The notes under the pieces were generated by a model. It was not told the DNA's origin. It was given only the letters and a program-made list of their open reading frames with translations, and did no database searches. From assembly GCA_003133485.1 (NCBI GenBank), contig PKXR01000098.1, forward strand, positions 1-20,191: 20,191 bases of DNA, written 5' to 3'. Shown in pieces: positions 1 through 6,871 of this stretch. Origin of the DNA: Candidatus Dormiibacterota bacterium (GTDB lineage Bacteria > Chloroflexota > Dormibacteria > UBA8260 > Bog-877). Both the position numbers and the translations under genes were made by a program. Position 1 is the first letter of the stretch. Every line of letters begins with the position of its first letter.

Positions 1-202
1 CGGCCAGCTTGCGCTGGCCCATGTTCCAGACCACCACGTCGTGGTAGTCGGTGAACTCGCGGCGCTCTCCGTCCTGGGAACTGCTGTAGCGATTGGTGGC
101 AATTCGCAGCTGGGTCACCGGCTGGCCGCTGGGGAGATAGCGCATCTCCGGGTCAGCAGTGCACCGGCCGATCAGCATCACCCGGTTTAGGGATCCTGCC
201 AT
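1..202 (-). CDS. ssb: Single-stranded DNA-binding protein SSB, N-terminal part (runs off the window)
   Basis: Binds and protects single-stranded DNA in replication and repair. The 67 complete codons visible begin MAGSLNRVMLIGRCTADPEM, followed by a typical OB-fold segment (GQPVTQLRIATNRY, then TDYHDVVVWNMG), which is the classical bacterial SSB N-terminus. The ATG at 200-202 is preceded by GGGGAGGAG (RNA sense). This Shine-Dalgarno lies inside the last Glu-Glu codons of rpsF, and only 2 nt separate the rpsF stop from this start, so translation is probably coupled. The rpsF-ssb order is the common ribosomal operon arrangement; rpsR and rplI would be expected beyond the left edge. The C-terminal tail cannot be seen. 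Confidence 0.96.
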   Translation of the reverse strand, partial: MAGSLNRVMLIGRCTADPEMRYLPSGQPVTQLRIATNRYSSSQDGERREFTDYHDVVVWNMGQRKLA

Positions 203-204
203 CG

Positions 205-705
205 TTACTCCTCCCCGTCCTCGTCGCCAGTTAGCTCCGTCAAGTCAATGGCCTCAATAGCGTCATCCGGAAAACCGTCATCCGCGGCGACTTCGGCTCC
301 CAGAGCATCGTCCGTCAGCTCTTCGCTTTCGGGGCCAGAGCCGTCGGCGGCCTCCCCCCGGTCCTTGCCACGAGTCCGGACGCGACCTCGCCGGTCCTCG
401 TCCCCAGGAAGGTAGTACACCTGCTTCAAGCTGATCAGCTGTCGAATCACTCGTTCATCCAGCCGAAGTTGCCGCTCCAGTTCCCGGACCTTCTCCGCCG
501 GTAAGGTCAACTCCTTTAGGGCGTAGTACCCATCGTTGAAACCGGCGATGGGATAGGCGAGGCGACGTCGCCCCCAGAGGGATGATTTGGTCATCTCGCC
601 ACCGTGGCCGGCGATCAGCGAGGCCACCTCGTCCATGGCGGTTCGCACCTGATCCTCATCGATATCAGGGCGGATGATGTAGAAGAGTTCGTACTCGCGG
701 TTCAA
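205..705 (-). CDS. rpsF: 30S ribosomal protein S6 with long acidic C-terminal extension
   Basis: Small-subunit ribosomal protein that pairs with S18 on the platform. Residues 1-96 carry the S6 fold: YELFYIIRPDIDEDQV, then GGEMTKSSLWGRRRLAYPI, then YYALKELTLP and the ERQLRLDERVIRQL helix. S6 is usually about 95-100 residues; this one has 166. The tail begins with a short basic run (about 105-116) and is then dominated by Asp and Glu to the end. The start codon is TTG at 703-705, chosen because GGGAGG lies 8-9 nt upstream and the protein begins exactly where S6 should. It is the first gene of an rpsF-ssb transcript. Identity is certain; the role of the tail is unknown. Confidence 0.96.
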   Translation of the reverse strand: MNREYELFYIIRPDIDEDQVRTAMDEVASLIAGHGGEMTKSSLWGRRRLAYPIAGFNDGYYALKELTLPAEKVRELERQLRLDERVIRQLISLKQVYYLPGDEDRRGRVRTRGKDRGEAADGSGPESEELTDDALGAEVAADDGFPDDAIEAIDLTELTGDEDGEE

Positions 706-805
706 GTCAAGCGCCTCCCAAGTCCTGTGGGTATGCAGCCGGCTGGGTACCGGGTGCAGGGGAGCCGAAGTCTAGCATTCGGTCGGTTCAGAGGGCGGCC
801 GGGAG

Positions 806-824
806 GTAGGCGTCGGGAGCCTAC
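806..824 (-). terminator. Short hairpin overlapping the stop codon of the membrane-protein gene
   Basis: GTAGGC at 806-811 and GCCTAC at 819-824 form a 6-bp stem with a 7-nt loop. The stop codon of the upstream minus-strand gene (821-823) lies in the stem. No U-run follows, so function as an intrinsic terminator is only possible. Confidence 0.3.
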
Positions 825-1642
825 TGTCCGAGACCCAGTTCCTTCACCAGACGCTGGCCGTACCAACGCGTGAACAGCGCTACCCCGCCGGCCAGCACGA
901 CTGCCAGCACGGCGGTCACAAGGGGATGGATGGCATTGTCCGACAGCGGCAGCAAGGCGCCCACCAGGCAGCCGAGGGCCAGCGCCATCGCGATCGCCCC
1001 GACCGAGATCAGCGGTAACCAGATTGAGATCCTAATTGCCCTCGTCACCGGAGGGGTGGTCATGGTGGCCAGGCGATCGCGGCGGATGACAGTCAGGGCT
1101 TGGACGTAGTTCAAACTCGGGGTCACGGTTAGGCCGACGACTGTCGCGCCTCCTGCCCGGAGCTTGTCAAAGAGTTCGGAGCGCACCCGGAACTGCTCGA
1201 CAGTCTTGCCGACGCTGATCGCGACCGTGGCCAGTCCGGGAGTTGGCGAGACAAGGCTGGCACCCATTAGCGGACCTTGGATGTTGCGGGCGGGGAGGCG
1301 GCGATCACGTCGGACCGCTCTCATGGCAGGCGCCACCACCGACCCGGTTACCCCGGTGATGATCAGCGCCACAAGCATGACCACGATCCCCAGGAACAGA
1401 TCGTTCTGGCCGATCTCCACCAGTATTCCAAAGACAGCGCCGACGATCATGATCAGGCTGATCAAAGTCACCGCCAGAGTGAGGCGGGTGACGACTCGGG
1501 GAGGAAGGCCCTCGAGGAGGCCGCCCCGGCGCATCATGTCGGACCGGCGAGGGACCGGAGTTTGATCTCGGACCGTGGTGCGCTGCTGGTTCTCCAACCG
1601 GGCCTGGCGGCGGCGGAGTTCTCTGCTTCCCGGGTTACGCAT
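821..1642 (-). CDS. Four-helix integral membrane protein of unknown function
   Basis: I do not recognise the family. The 273-residue protein has a basic N-terminal 50 residues (many Arg), then hydrophobic segments at about 54-76 and 82-106, a soluble stretch at about 107-203, and two more segments at about 205-231 and 238-258, ending in a short basic tail. This suggests four membrane helices in two hairpins around a roughly 95-residue soluble domain (VAISVGKTVEQFRVRSELFD and TPSLNYVQALTVIRRDR are its most regular parts). The ATG at 1640-1642 has no Shine-Dalgarno and is preceded by CCTCCC, so the start could be leaderless or lie further in (Met36 or Met37). It sits between tRNA-Val and rpsF on the same strand. 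Nothing in the context reveals a function. Confidence 0.75.
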   Translation of the reverse strand: MRNPGSRELRRRQARLENQQRTTVRDQTPVPRRSDMMRRGGLLEGLPPRVVTRLTLAVTLISLIMIVGAVFGILVEIGQNDLFLGIVVMLVALIITGVTGSVVAPAMRAVRRDRRLPARNIQGPLMGASLVSPTPGLATVAISVGKTVEQFRVRSELFDKLRAGGATVVGLTVTPSLNYVQALTVIRRDRLATMTTPPVTRAIRISIWLPLISVGAIAMALALGCLVGALLPLSDNAIHPLVTAVLAVVLAGGVALFTRWYGQRLVKELGLGQ

Positions 1643-1708
1643 GGGAGGCTAAGGATCGCATTTGGACCATAGTCGGCGCGTTGGGTTACCCCTCTCGGGT
1701 TCCTCCTG

Positions 1709-1730
1709 GGCTTCGACAGCCTTCGAAACC
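1709..1730 (-). terminator. Hairpin downstream of tRNA-Val
   Basis: In the minus-strand transcript GGTTTCGA (1730-1723) pairs with TCGAAGCC (1716-1709): 8 bp including one G-U, with a 6-nt loop. It begins about 10 nt after the encoded CCA of the tRNA. No U-tract follows (CAGGAGG). The position suggests a terminator or processing barrier for the tRNA transcript. Confidence 0.45.
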
Positions 1731-1740
1731 GCTCCGGATG

Positions 1741-1817
<77 letters not shown>

Positions 1818-1825
1818 GTGACGTG

Positions 1826-1853
1826 TCGGGCGCCCAGTCTACCGAACGCCCGA
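1826..1853. repeat. Inverted repeat between the exported-protein gene and tRNA-Val
   Basis: TCGGGCG (1826-1832) and CGCCCGA (1847-1853) are perfect 7-bp arms around a 14-nt loop. It lies 14 nt after the stop of the 315-residue exported protein and 9 nt before the tRNA 5' end. It could terminate the upstream transcript or be a control site for the tRNA. There is no U-tract. Confidence 0.4.
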
Positions 1854-1866
1854 ACGCGTGCTAGTT

Positions 1867-2814
1867 CTATCCCAACCCAGGTTGAATCTGCTCCACGGAA
1901 TAGTCGAGCTGCCCGCCGATCGGAATGGTTCCAACGGAAACAGAAGGCAGGTCATGGACCGTGACTCCGTCGGACCAGAATCCCGTCGCGGTCACGGTGT
2001 AGACAAGGCTCGCGCGCATTACACCGCCCTCAACATAGGTCTGGGGGATCCACCTTCCGTCTGCCGTCAGGGATCCGTCAGGCCACGCCCATGACACAAC
2101 CTCGGGAGTCGCCACTACCACCCAGACCACGTGCAACGTCTCGCCCGGATCTCCGTCGCCGGCGTCCGGCACCGCGAAGTCTATCTCGGCGTACTTGGGC
2201 TCCGGCGCTGGAGACAGTTGCGCTTCTACCGGAACACCGACAATTCCGACCCCGGATGGAGTGGCCTCGATGGTCTCCGCTGGCACTTGGCCCGTGACGG
2301 CCGCCAGGAATACGCTGGGGTCGAGCCCCGGTAGGCAGTCCCCGGGCGCGGTCTGGGGAGTGCACGGACTCGGAGTGCGCGGGCCGGAGACAACGCGGAC
2401 GAAGCGCACAGCGCCCGGCGCTCCACACGTGACGGTGAAAATCCAACCCCAGTCGGTCAGCGGGGTGGAGATCACGATGGGTACGCGCTGACCCTCCGCG
2501 GTCCATACCTCTCCGACCGCACCGCCGCTGCTAGCGGCAGTTGCCGGTGCCCACTCGGTGGTGAGGTACGGTGCGCAGACGGGTTGAACGGACGGGAGGG
2601 TCGTCGTCCAATCATGGTCCAGCGCGGGCTGCGTTGGCGATGAAGGTGTCTCGAGTGCAATGCAATTGCCATTGAATTCGGCGTCTGACGTGCTCGCTTG
2701 GCAGCCCGCACTCGATCCGCCGAGTCCGTAGCTGGCGTACACGTTAGCGCGCGGGTACGCGGAGCACATCGCGGCGGCGACCGCAATCGCCGCTATAAAA
2801 CCGACACGTCGCAT
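1867..2814 (-). CDS. Predicted secreted protein of unknown function
   Basis: I do not recognise the family. The 315-residue product starts with a typical Sec signal (MRR, then the hydrophobic stretch VGFIAAIAVAAAM, with likely cleavage after ANVYA near residue 27). The mature part is rich in Ser, Thr, Pro and Val with scattered cysteines (about 38, 51, 80 and more near 129-165), and looks beta-rich: TDWGWIFTVTCG, ETLHVVWVVVATPEVVSW and MRASLVYTVTATGFW resemble strands of an extracellular beta-sandwich. There are no further membrane segments. The ATG start overlaps the end of the upstream lipoprotein-like gene by 22 nt and has no clear Shine-Dalgarno, so it is probably translated by coupling. 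The signal peptide supports this being a separate gene rather than a frameshifted continuation. GC content is lower than in neighbouring genes. Confidence 0.75.
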   Translation of the reverse strand: MRRVGFIAAIAVAAAMCSAYPRANVYASYGLGGSSAGCQASTSDAEFNGNCIALETPSSPTQPALDHDWTTTLPSVQPVCAPYLTTEWAPATAASSGGAVGEVWTAEGQRVPIVISTPLTDWGWIFTVTCGAPGAVRFVRVVSGPRTPSPCTPQTAPGDCLPGLDPSVFLAAVTGQVPAETIEATPSGVGIVGVPVEAQLSPAPEPKYAEIDFAVPDAGDGDPGETLHVVWVVVATPEVVSWAWPDGSLTADGRWIPQTYVEGGVMRASLVYTVTATGFWSDGVTVHDLPSVSVGTIPIGGQLDYSVEQIQPGLG

Positions 2815-3404
2815 CGCAAGTACTTATGAAGAGTTGTCGACCAAGCCACCCAGATCAGCACATGGAAATCGTTCGACTTATGCGATTCCGCACCTTGAGC
2901 ATCTTGCGTAGTGATCCGCTCAACCCCTTCAACATTCAAAGCAGCCCGAGCCGCAGAGTTATTTGGATCGCCCTCGCTCCCAAGCACTAGGCTGGAGATC
3001 GAATCGTTGATGCTGACGATTCGTGTGTCGACTGACTGATTAGTTGAGATTGTCGCCTCGTCGATCGCTAGCATTCCACCCGAATCTGAAAATGCGAGTA
3101 GCGGCGCGTCGCCGCGTTCAATCGCGAGGTTTTCAATAAGGTTATCGGCGACAACATCCATCACTACACGTTTAGCTGAGACACCCGCGGGCAGCGGATT
3201 GGTCGTTGATACGGTATACGGTGGGACAACAAGTTCTGACGGGTTCACGGAAACGCCGGGCGCGATGGTGGTGGGAGCCGCCGACGGCGTCGCGGCCGCC
3301 GAGGGAATCCTGGCTGGGGCGCCAGCGCAGGCCGCAGTCCACACCACCATCATCCCCAACCCCATCGTCAACGCAGCCCGCTGCGACCGTCCCCATCCGG
3401 TCAC
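2793..3404 (-). CDS. Predicted exported lipoprotein of unknown function
   Basis: I do not recognise the family. The 203-residue product has a basic start, a hydrophobic segment (about 11-25) and Cys26 in the context VWTAACAG. This is a plausible though imperfect lipobox, followed by a Pro/Ala/Thr-rich linker (about 28-55) as in many membrane-anchored lipoproteins. A compact domain follows (about 57-200: VNPSELVVPPYTVS, then VVMDVVADNLIENLAIERGD, ending DFHVLIWVAWSTTLHKYL). The start is GTG at 3402-3404 with GGGGG about 6 nt upstream. The 3' end overlaps the next gene by 22 nt, so the two form an operon of exported proteins. The stretch 2820-3200 is the most AT-rich of the window (hand count 27 of 60 G+C at 2821-2880). 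Confidence 0.7.
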   Translation of the reverse strand: MTGWGRSQRAALTMGLGMMVVWTAACAGAPARIPSAAATPSAAPTTIAPGVSVNPSELVVPPYTVSTTNPLPAGVSAKRVVMDVVADNLIENLAIERGDAPLLAFSDSGGMLAIDEATISTNQSVDTRIVSINDSISSLVLGSEGDPNNSAARAALNVEGVERITTQDAQGAESHKSNDFHVLIWVAWSTTLHKYLRCDVSVL

Positions 3405-3448
3405 CTGGCGCCCCCGTTAAATCTGGCGAGGCGAGAAACGTAGTCTCT

Positions 3449-3483
3449 GGTCTCCGGGTTAGACAACCCCCCTTCAGGAGACC
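3449..3483 (-). terminator. Hairpin directly after the six-gene minus-strand array
   Basis: GGTCTCC (3449-3455) pairs with GGAGACC (3477-3483), and inside it GGGTT (3456-3460) pairs with AACCC (3465-3469) around a 4-nt loop. A 7-nt bulge lies on one side. The structure begins 2 nt after the stop codon of the 98-residue gene, the last of the array. No U-run follows, so it would be a U-less intrinsic terminator or a 3'-end stabiliser. Confidence 0.5.
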
Positions 3484-3484
3484 G

Positions 3485-3781
3485 TCACCGACCACTGAGG
3501 GGTAGCTCGGTGAGCTGTAGACCAAGCTCCGCGGCAGTTCGTCGCAGGCAACTGATCAGCCACCCTGGATCGCCGGGGGCCAACGTGAGGACCCGGGTGC
3601 CGCGCTCCCCTGTCTCCGAGTCGAGCGCTAGGCCCAGCGTCGCCACCGGCTCGCCGAGGAATCCCCTGATCCGCAGGCAGAGTTCGGGGTCGCCCTCCAG
3701 CTGCACCGGAAAACCCCATATCTCCGCCGATTTCCTGCCGCCCGTCTCTCGGAGTCGGAAACGCTGGTCCATATCACTCAC
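3485..3781 (-). CDS. Small soluble protein of unknown function, coupled to the HExxH protein
   Basis: I do not recognise the family. The product is 98 residues from the GTG at 3779-3781, or 95 from the ATG at 3770-3772. It looks like a real alpha/beta protein: GGRKSAEIWGFPVQLEGDPE, then CLRIRGFLGEPVATLGLALD, then RVLTLAPGDPGWLISCLRRT, ending AELGLQLTELPL. I prefer the GTG start because it overlaps the TGA stop of the upstream HExxH gene (GTGA, 4 nt), the coupling pattern seen elsewhere here. No signal peptide or membrane segment is visible. Much larger open frames cover the same bases upstream, but their Pro/Arg-rich translation is the shadow of the HExxH gene; only this C-terminal part is protein-like. 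The coupling suggests a partner of the HExxH protein. Confidence 0.65.
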   Translation of the reverse strand: MSDMDQRFRLRETGGRKSAEIWGFPVQLEGDPELCLRIRGFLGEPVATLGLALDSETGERGTRVLTLAPGDPGWLISCLRRTAAELGLQLTELPLSGR

Positions 3782-4860
3782 CGCCCGAGTTCTCGACCCA
3801 CGCCGCGCCGAACCAGTTGCAGGGCCTCCCAGGGACGCTCTGGCGCCAGCGCCGGCCGACGAGCTCCAATCGTCCGGTCGGCGGTACGCCAGGGTTCCAC
3901 CAGGACACGCTCTCCCTCGAGCAGCGCCGGACGACTGTGCTCGGCCCGGGTGAAAGGGGCGTGGATGCAGCGAAAGATCTCGGCCGGCGTCTCTGCAATT
4001 GCATCCTCCGAATAAAGTGAGATGCCCCGGCGGCGCCGCAGCGCCGAATCGACATCCTCCAGGACCAGTCCGCAATCCGCCAGCTCGCGGGTCAGGCGGC
4101 CAGGCTCCTCTCGTCGGAGCCGGCGGAGCAACTGGTCCGACCCCTGCAGACCGAGCGTTCCACGGGCCTTGGTGCGCTGCCGGTTGAAGGTGCTCACCTC
4201 GCGCATCAGGTCTCGGTCCAGTTGCGAGGAGGATGGGAGCGCGGGACTTCCCAGTGATAGGTCTCCATCCCAGCTCGGGTCGAGTTGGCGCAGCCGCTTC
4301 AGATAGTACGCACTTAGGGTTGCGACCTGCCGGCCGACCGCCCCGTAGGGGAGAGGGTCGTCGAGTGGGTGGGGGAGCCACCCTGATGCGGCGATCAGGG
4401 CCACAGCGTCGCGCAGCCGGATCCCGCCCCGCGGATCCTCGACCAGGGCGTGGCCGGACTCGTGGACCAAGGTGGCCCTCATCAGGTCGTAGCCGAGATC
4501 CCGGTGCCAGCCGGGGTGTCGCAGAGAAGGGATCAGTGACCAGTCCCGGTTGACCCGCATGGTTCCGTCGCGCCAGGTGCCCAGGGTGTCGGTCGGGAAG
4601 CTCCCCTCGGAGTCCAGACGGAACTCGTCGATGACTCCGCGGAGGATGTCCTTGACCTGGAGCGGGAGCCGGTCTACCGTCTCCCAAACCTGACCGGCCC
4701 GCTTGTCACCGCCTTCCGGTCCGTCCGGCGAAACGTGGACCCGGAGGCTGAACTGCTCAGCCGCCCAGGTAGCGTCTGGCAACCCAAGCCGCCGGTAGGT
4801 CTCCAGCCGGGCGAACTGCCGGTCGGACCGGTAGGGGCTGAGCGGGACCAACTCCTCCAC
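3778..4860 (-). CDS. Putative zinc metalloprotein with HExxH motif, unknown family
   Basis: The 360-residue product carries HESGH at residues 133-137 in a helix-like context (YDLMRATLVHESGHALVEDP), the zinc-binding and catalytic signature of many metallopeptidases. I cannot place it in a named family or identify the third zinc ligand. Upstream of the motif are a Trp/Arg-rich region and a likely strand (GTMRVNRDW). Downstream is a mainly helical, Arg/Leu-rich region to about 340. No signal peptide or membrane helix is visible, so it is probably cytoplasmic. The start is GTG at 4858-4860; upstream complementarity to 16S rRNA is weak (GGGG about 6 nt away), and no better start precedes the motif. 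It lies 51 nt after the 71-residue gene and overlaps the following 98-residue gene by 4 nt. Peptidase activity is inference from one motif. Confidence 0.72.
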   Translation of the reverse strand: MEELVPLSPYRSDRQFARLETYRRLGLPDATWAAEQFSLRVHVSPDGPEGGDKRAGQVWETVDRLPLQVKDILRGVIDEFRLDSEGSFPTDTLGTWRDGTMRVNRDWSLIPSLRHPGWHRDLGYDLMRATLVHESGHALVEDPRGGIRLRDAVALIAASGWLPHPLDDPLPYGAVGRQVATLSAYYLKRLRQLDPSWDGDLSLGSPALPSSSQLDRDLMREVSTFNRQRTKARGTLGLQGSDQLLRRLRREEPGRLTRELADCGLVLEDVDSALRRRRGISLYSEDAIAETPAEIFRCIHAPFTRAEHSRPALLEGERVLVEPWRTADRTIGARRPALAPERPWEALQLVRRGVGRELGR

Positions 4861-4911
4861 GCTGCCCCAGTCCGCTCGCGGGAGCTAACGGGGGCGGTGG
4901 AGAAGGCTGGA

Positions 4912-5127
4912 TCAGCTCATGTCGGGCCAGGCCGGGGTCTCTGTCTCCCCGCCTTCGCCCTCTTCGCCTCCAACCTTCTGGTGGAACCGGGCCGCGACCA
5001 TCTGCTGGGCCATGGCCTTGGGTATCCCGAACTTGACCAGGGATCGGACTTCGTCGGCCATCACCTTGTCGCGGGCGGTCTCTACTGCCGTGATCAGATC
5101 GTCGAGCGAGATGGTGGCCTGCTTCAC
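4912..5127 (-). CDS. Small protein of unknown function (71 residues)
   Basis: I do not recognise the family. From the GTG at 5125-5127 the product reads MKQATISLDDLITAVETARD, continues through a second helix-like part (DEVRSLVKFGIPKAMAQQMV), and ends in a Gly/Glu-rich tail (GGEEGEGGETE) closing PDMS. It appears soluble, helical and acidic at the C-terminus. A TTG at 5158-5160 would add 11 Gly-rich residues that look untranslated; neither start has a strong Shine-Dalgarno (GGA lies 4 nt before the GTG). It lies 77 nt after the rhodanese-ThiF gene and 51 nt before the HExxH gene on the same strand. It has no C-terminal Gly-Gly, so it is not an obvious ubiquitin-like sulfur carrier for the upstream E1 enzyme. 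Confidence 0.6.
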   Translation of the reverse strand: MKQATISLDDLITAVETARDKVMADEVRSLVKFGIPKAMAQQMVAARFHQKVGGEEGEGGETETPAWPDMS

Positions 5128-5204
5128 GATTCCATCGTACCCGCCCGCGCCCGAGCTCAAGCGCCCGCTACCGGCTGCCGGGCTGGGTGCCGCTATCTCC
5201 GGGG

Positions 5205-6398
5205 TCAGGCCAAGACCGCGGCCGGAACCACCGCGTTGGGATTTAGGCAGAAACCCTCATAGTCGATCGGCTCGGTGATCGAGGGACTCTCGCCACAGAC
5301 CGGGCACTCCGGGTCGCGCCGCAGCCGGAAGGTGTTGAACTCCATAGCCAGGGCGTCGACATGCAGAAGTCGGCCACTGAGTGTCTCGCCGATGCCCAGG
5401 ATCAGTTTCACCACCTCGGTCGCCTGGATCGTGCCGACCAACCCCGGCAAGACCCCGAGCACTCCCGCCTCAGAGCAGCTGGGCGCCTCCTCCGGGGGCG
5501 GGGGGGCCGGATACCGGCAGCGGTAGCAGGCCGACACGAAGGGGATCATCGTCGTGACCTGGCCCTCGAACCGGAAAATCCCCCCGTCGACCAGCGGCTT
5601 GCGCAGGAAGACGGCCACATCGTTGGCGAGGTAGCGGGTCGGGAAGTTGTCGCTGCCGTTCACGATCACGTCGTACTGGGCGAATATCTCGGCGGCGTTG
5701 GCGCTGTCCAGGTGGATGTTGTGCTCCACCACCCGGACGTCCGGGTTGAGCGCCTTGAGCGCGATCGCCGCCGACTCGGTCTTGAGCATCCCAAGCCGGT
5801 CCACAGTGTGGACAATCTGCCTTTGCAGGTTGCTCAGCTCCACCCGGTCGAAGTCCACCAGCCCAATGGTCCCGACCCCGGCGGCGGCTAGGTAGTAGGC
5901 GACAGGGGAACCCAGGCCGCCGGCTCCCAGCAGCAGAACCTTGGCGGCCAGGAGCTTGGCCTGACCGGCCTCGCCCATCTCCGTGAGCAGGAAATGGCGG
6001 CTGTAGCGCTCACGCTGGTCCTGAGTGAAGGAATGGGGCACCGAGACCGGAAGACCCTGGTCCTTCCACGCGTTGAAGCCGCCCTGCAGCGAGACCACGT
6101 CGGAGTAGCCCATCGACCGCAGGGTCTTGGCGGCCAACAGGGAGCGCACGCCCGAGGCGCAGTAAACGGCGACCGGCGTCGAACGATCGGGGATCGCCGA
6201 CTCGACCCTCAGCTCGAGGAACCCTCGCGGGATCAGCACGGCGCCTGGGAGCACGCCCTGGGCCACTTCTTCCGGCTCTCTGACGTCGAGAAACTGGCGA
6301 GCACCATCGTTGTCTAGTCGCACCCGCAGGTCCTGAGGTGCCACCTCCGGAATCTCCAGGCGCGCCTGATCTACCAATTCCCGCGAACTCAAAGCCAT
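5205..6398 (-). CDS. Rhodanese-ThiF/MoeB fusion: sulfur-carrier adenylyltransferase/sulfurtransferase
   Basis: E1-like enzyme that would adenylate the C-terminus of a small sulfur-carrier protein (MoaD, ThiS or similar) and deliver persulfide sulfur to it in the cytoplasm. Residues 1-118 are a rhodanese domain (FLDVREPEEVAQG; active loop CASGVR with Cys80; then GGFNAWKDQGLPV). Residues about 125-397 are the ThiF/MoeB domain: nucleotide loop GAGGLGS (158-164), DFDRVELSNLQRQ (182-194), NGSDNFPTR, the Cys308 loop (SCSEAGVLGVLPG), and zinc cysteines C291/C294 and C365/C368. The order is reversed relative to MoeZ/MOCS3-type proteins, which carry rhodanese at the C-terminus. The ATG at 6396-6398 has GGGAG 11 nt upstream; a GTG at 6414-6416 would add six residues. 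Its substrate carrier is not in the window. Confidence 0.93.
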   Translation of the reverse strand: MALSSRELVDQARLEIPEVAPQDLRVRLDNDGARQFLDVREPEEVAQGVLPGAVLIPRGFLELRVESAIPDRSTPVAVYCASGVRSLLAAKTLRSMGYSDVVSLQGGFNAWKDQGLPVSVPHSFTQDQRERYSRHFLLTEMGEAGQAKLLAAKVLLLGAGGLGSPVAYYLAAAGVGTIGLVDFDRVELSNLQRQIVHTVDRLGMLKTESAAIALKALNPDVRVVEHNIHLDSANAAEIFAQYDVIVNGSDNFPTRYLANDVAVFLRKPLVDGGIFRFEGQVTTMIPFVSACYRCRYPAPPPPEEAPSCSEAGVLGVLPGLVGTIQATEVVKLILGIGETLSGRLLHVDALAMEFNTFRLRRDPECPVCGESPSITEPIDYEGFCLNPNAVVPAAVLA

Positions 6399-6481
6399 CT
6401 GAAGGTGCACTCCCACGGAAAAAAGCCTGGGCCGAAAATCCGACCCGCTACCAAAGAATACCCGAGGAGGCGCGGCCCGAA

Positions 6482-6823
6482 TCAGGCAGGAAGGCGGCGC
6501 ATGCTCCCAGCCATGACATGGATGTGGAGATGGGGGACGGTCTGACCGCCAGCCGAGCCAACGCTGACGTAGAAGCGGTAACCATCTTCGTGGCCTAGGT
6601 CGGCGGCAACCTCGTTGGCCACCTGGCTCAGGCGTAGCCAGAGCGGGGCGTCCTCCTCCTTGAGCTGGCGGAGATCCTCAATGTGCCGCTCGGGGATCAC
6701 CAGAACATGGGTCTCAGCGACTGGGTGGATGTCCTTGAAGGCGAGGATGCCCGGCTCGCGTTGAACCTCGTCGGCGGGTAGCTCACCGGCCACAATCCGA
6801 CAGAAGAGGCAGTCGGAAGTCAT
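6482..6823 (-). CDS. HIT-family nucleotide hydrolase (HinT-like)
   Basis: The 113-residue product is a complete histidine-triad protein, usually a purine nucleoside phosphoramidase or adenylate-ester hydrolase. It shows the N-terminal signature CLFCRIVAGELPAD (residues 5-18, with the CxxC that often binds zinc), the FKDIHPVAETHVLVIPERHI core, and the catalytic triad HLHIH (His98, His100, His102) followed by VMAG. Length is normal for the family. The ATG is at 6821-6823, with GGAG very close upstream. It is 48 nt after the MBL-rhodanese gene and 83 nt before the rhodanese-ThiF gene on the same strand. Cleavage of adenylylated by-products would suit a neighbouring adenylyltransferase, but that link is inference. 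Confidence 0.93.
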   Translation of the reverse strand: MTSDCLFCRIVAGELPADEVQREPGILAFKDIHPVAETHVLVIPERHIEDLRQLKEEDAPLWLRLSQVANEVAADLGHEDGYRFYVSVGSAGGQTVPHLHIHVMAGSMRRLPA

Positions 6824-6850
6824 GACTCCATGATAGGTCGGATGGGGGAT

Positions 6851-6871
6851 CTTCCCGGACCGATCCGGAAG
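6851..6871 (-). terminator. Hairpin immediately after the MBL-rhodanese stop codon
   Basis: CTTCCCGGA (6851-6859) pairs with TCCGGAAG (6864-6871): 8 bp with one bulged C and loop CCGA. It starts at the base after the stop codon of the MBL-rhodanese gene and lies within the 48-nt gap before the HIT gene. There is no U-tract, so it may attenuate or stabilise rather than fully terminate. Confidence 0.42.

Noticed and set aside
769..774. TAGACT (minus sense) as a -10 box for rpsF, also seen before tRNA-Val at 1836-1841
   Set aside because: No -35 hexamer with more than about half the consensus bases lies 16-18 nt upstream in either case.
2793..2814. Programmed or erroneous frameshift joining the two exported-protein genes
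   Set aside because: The downstream product starts with its own full signal peptide, which argues for two separate genes.
3782..4687. Long minus-strand frame (400 codons from 4687) covering the HExxH gene and the 98-residue gene
   Set aside because: The part above 3781 is Pro/Arg/Gly-rich shadow of the HExxH gene; only the final 98 codons look like protein, and those are reported as their own gene.
4912..5127. 71-residue protein as the ubiquitin-like sulfur carrier of the neighbouring E1 enzyme
   Set aside because: It ends PDMS with no C-terminal Gly-Gly and is predicted helical rather than beta-grasp.
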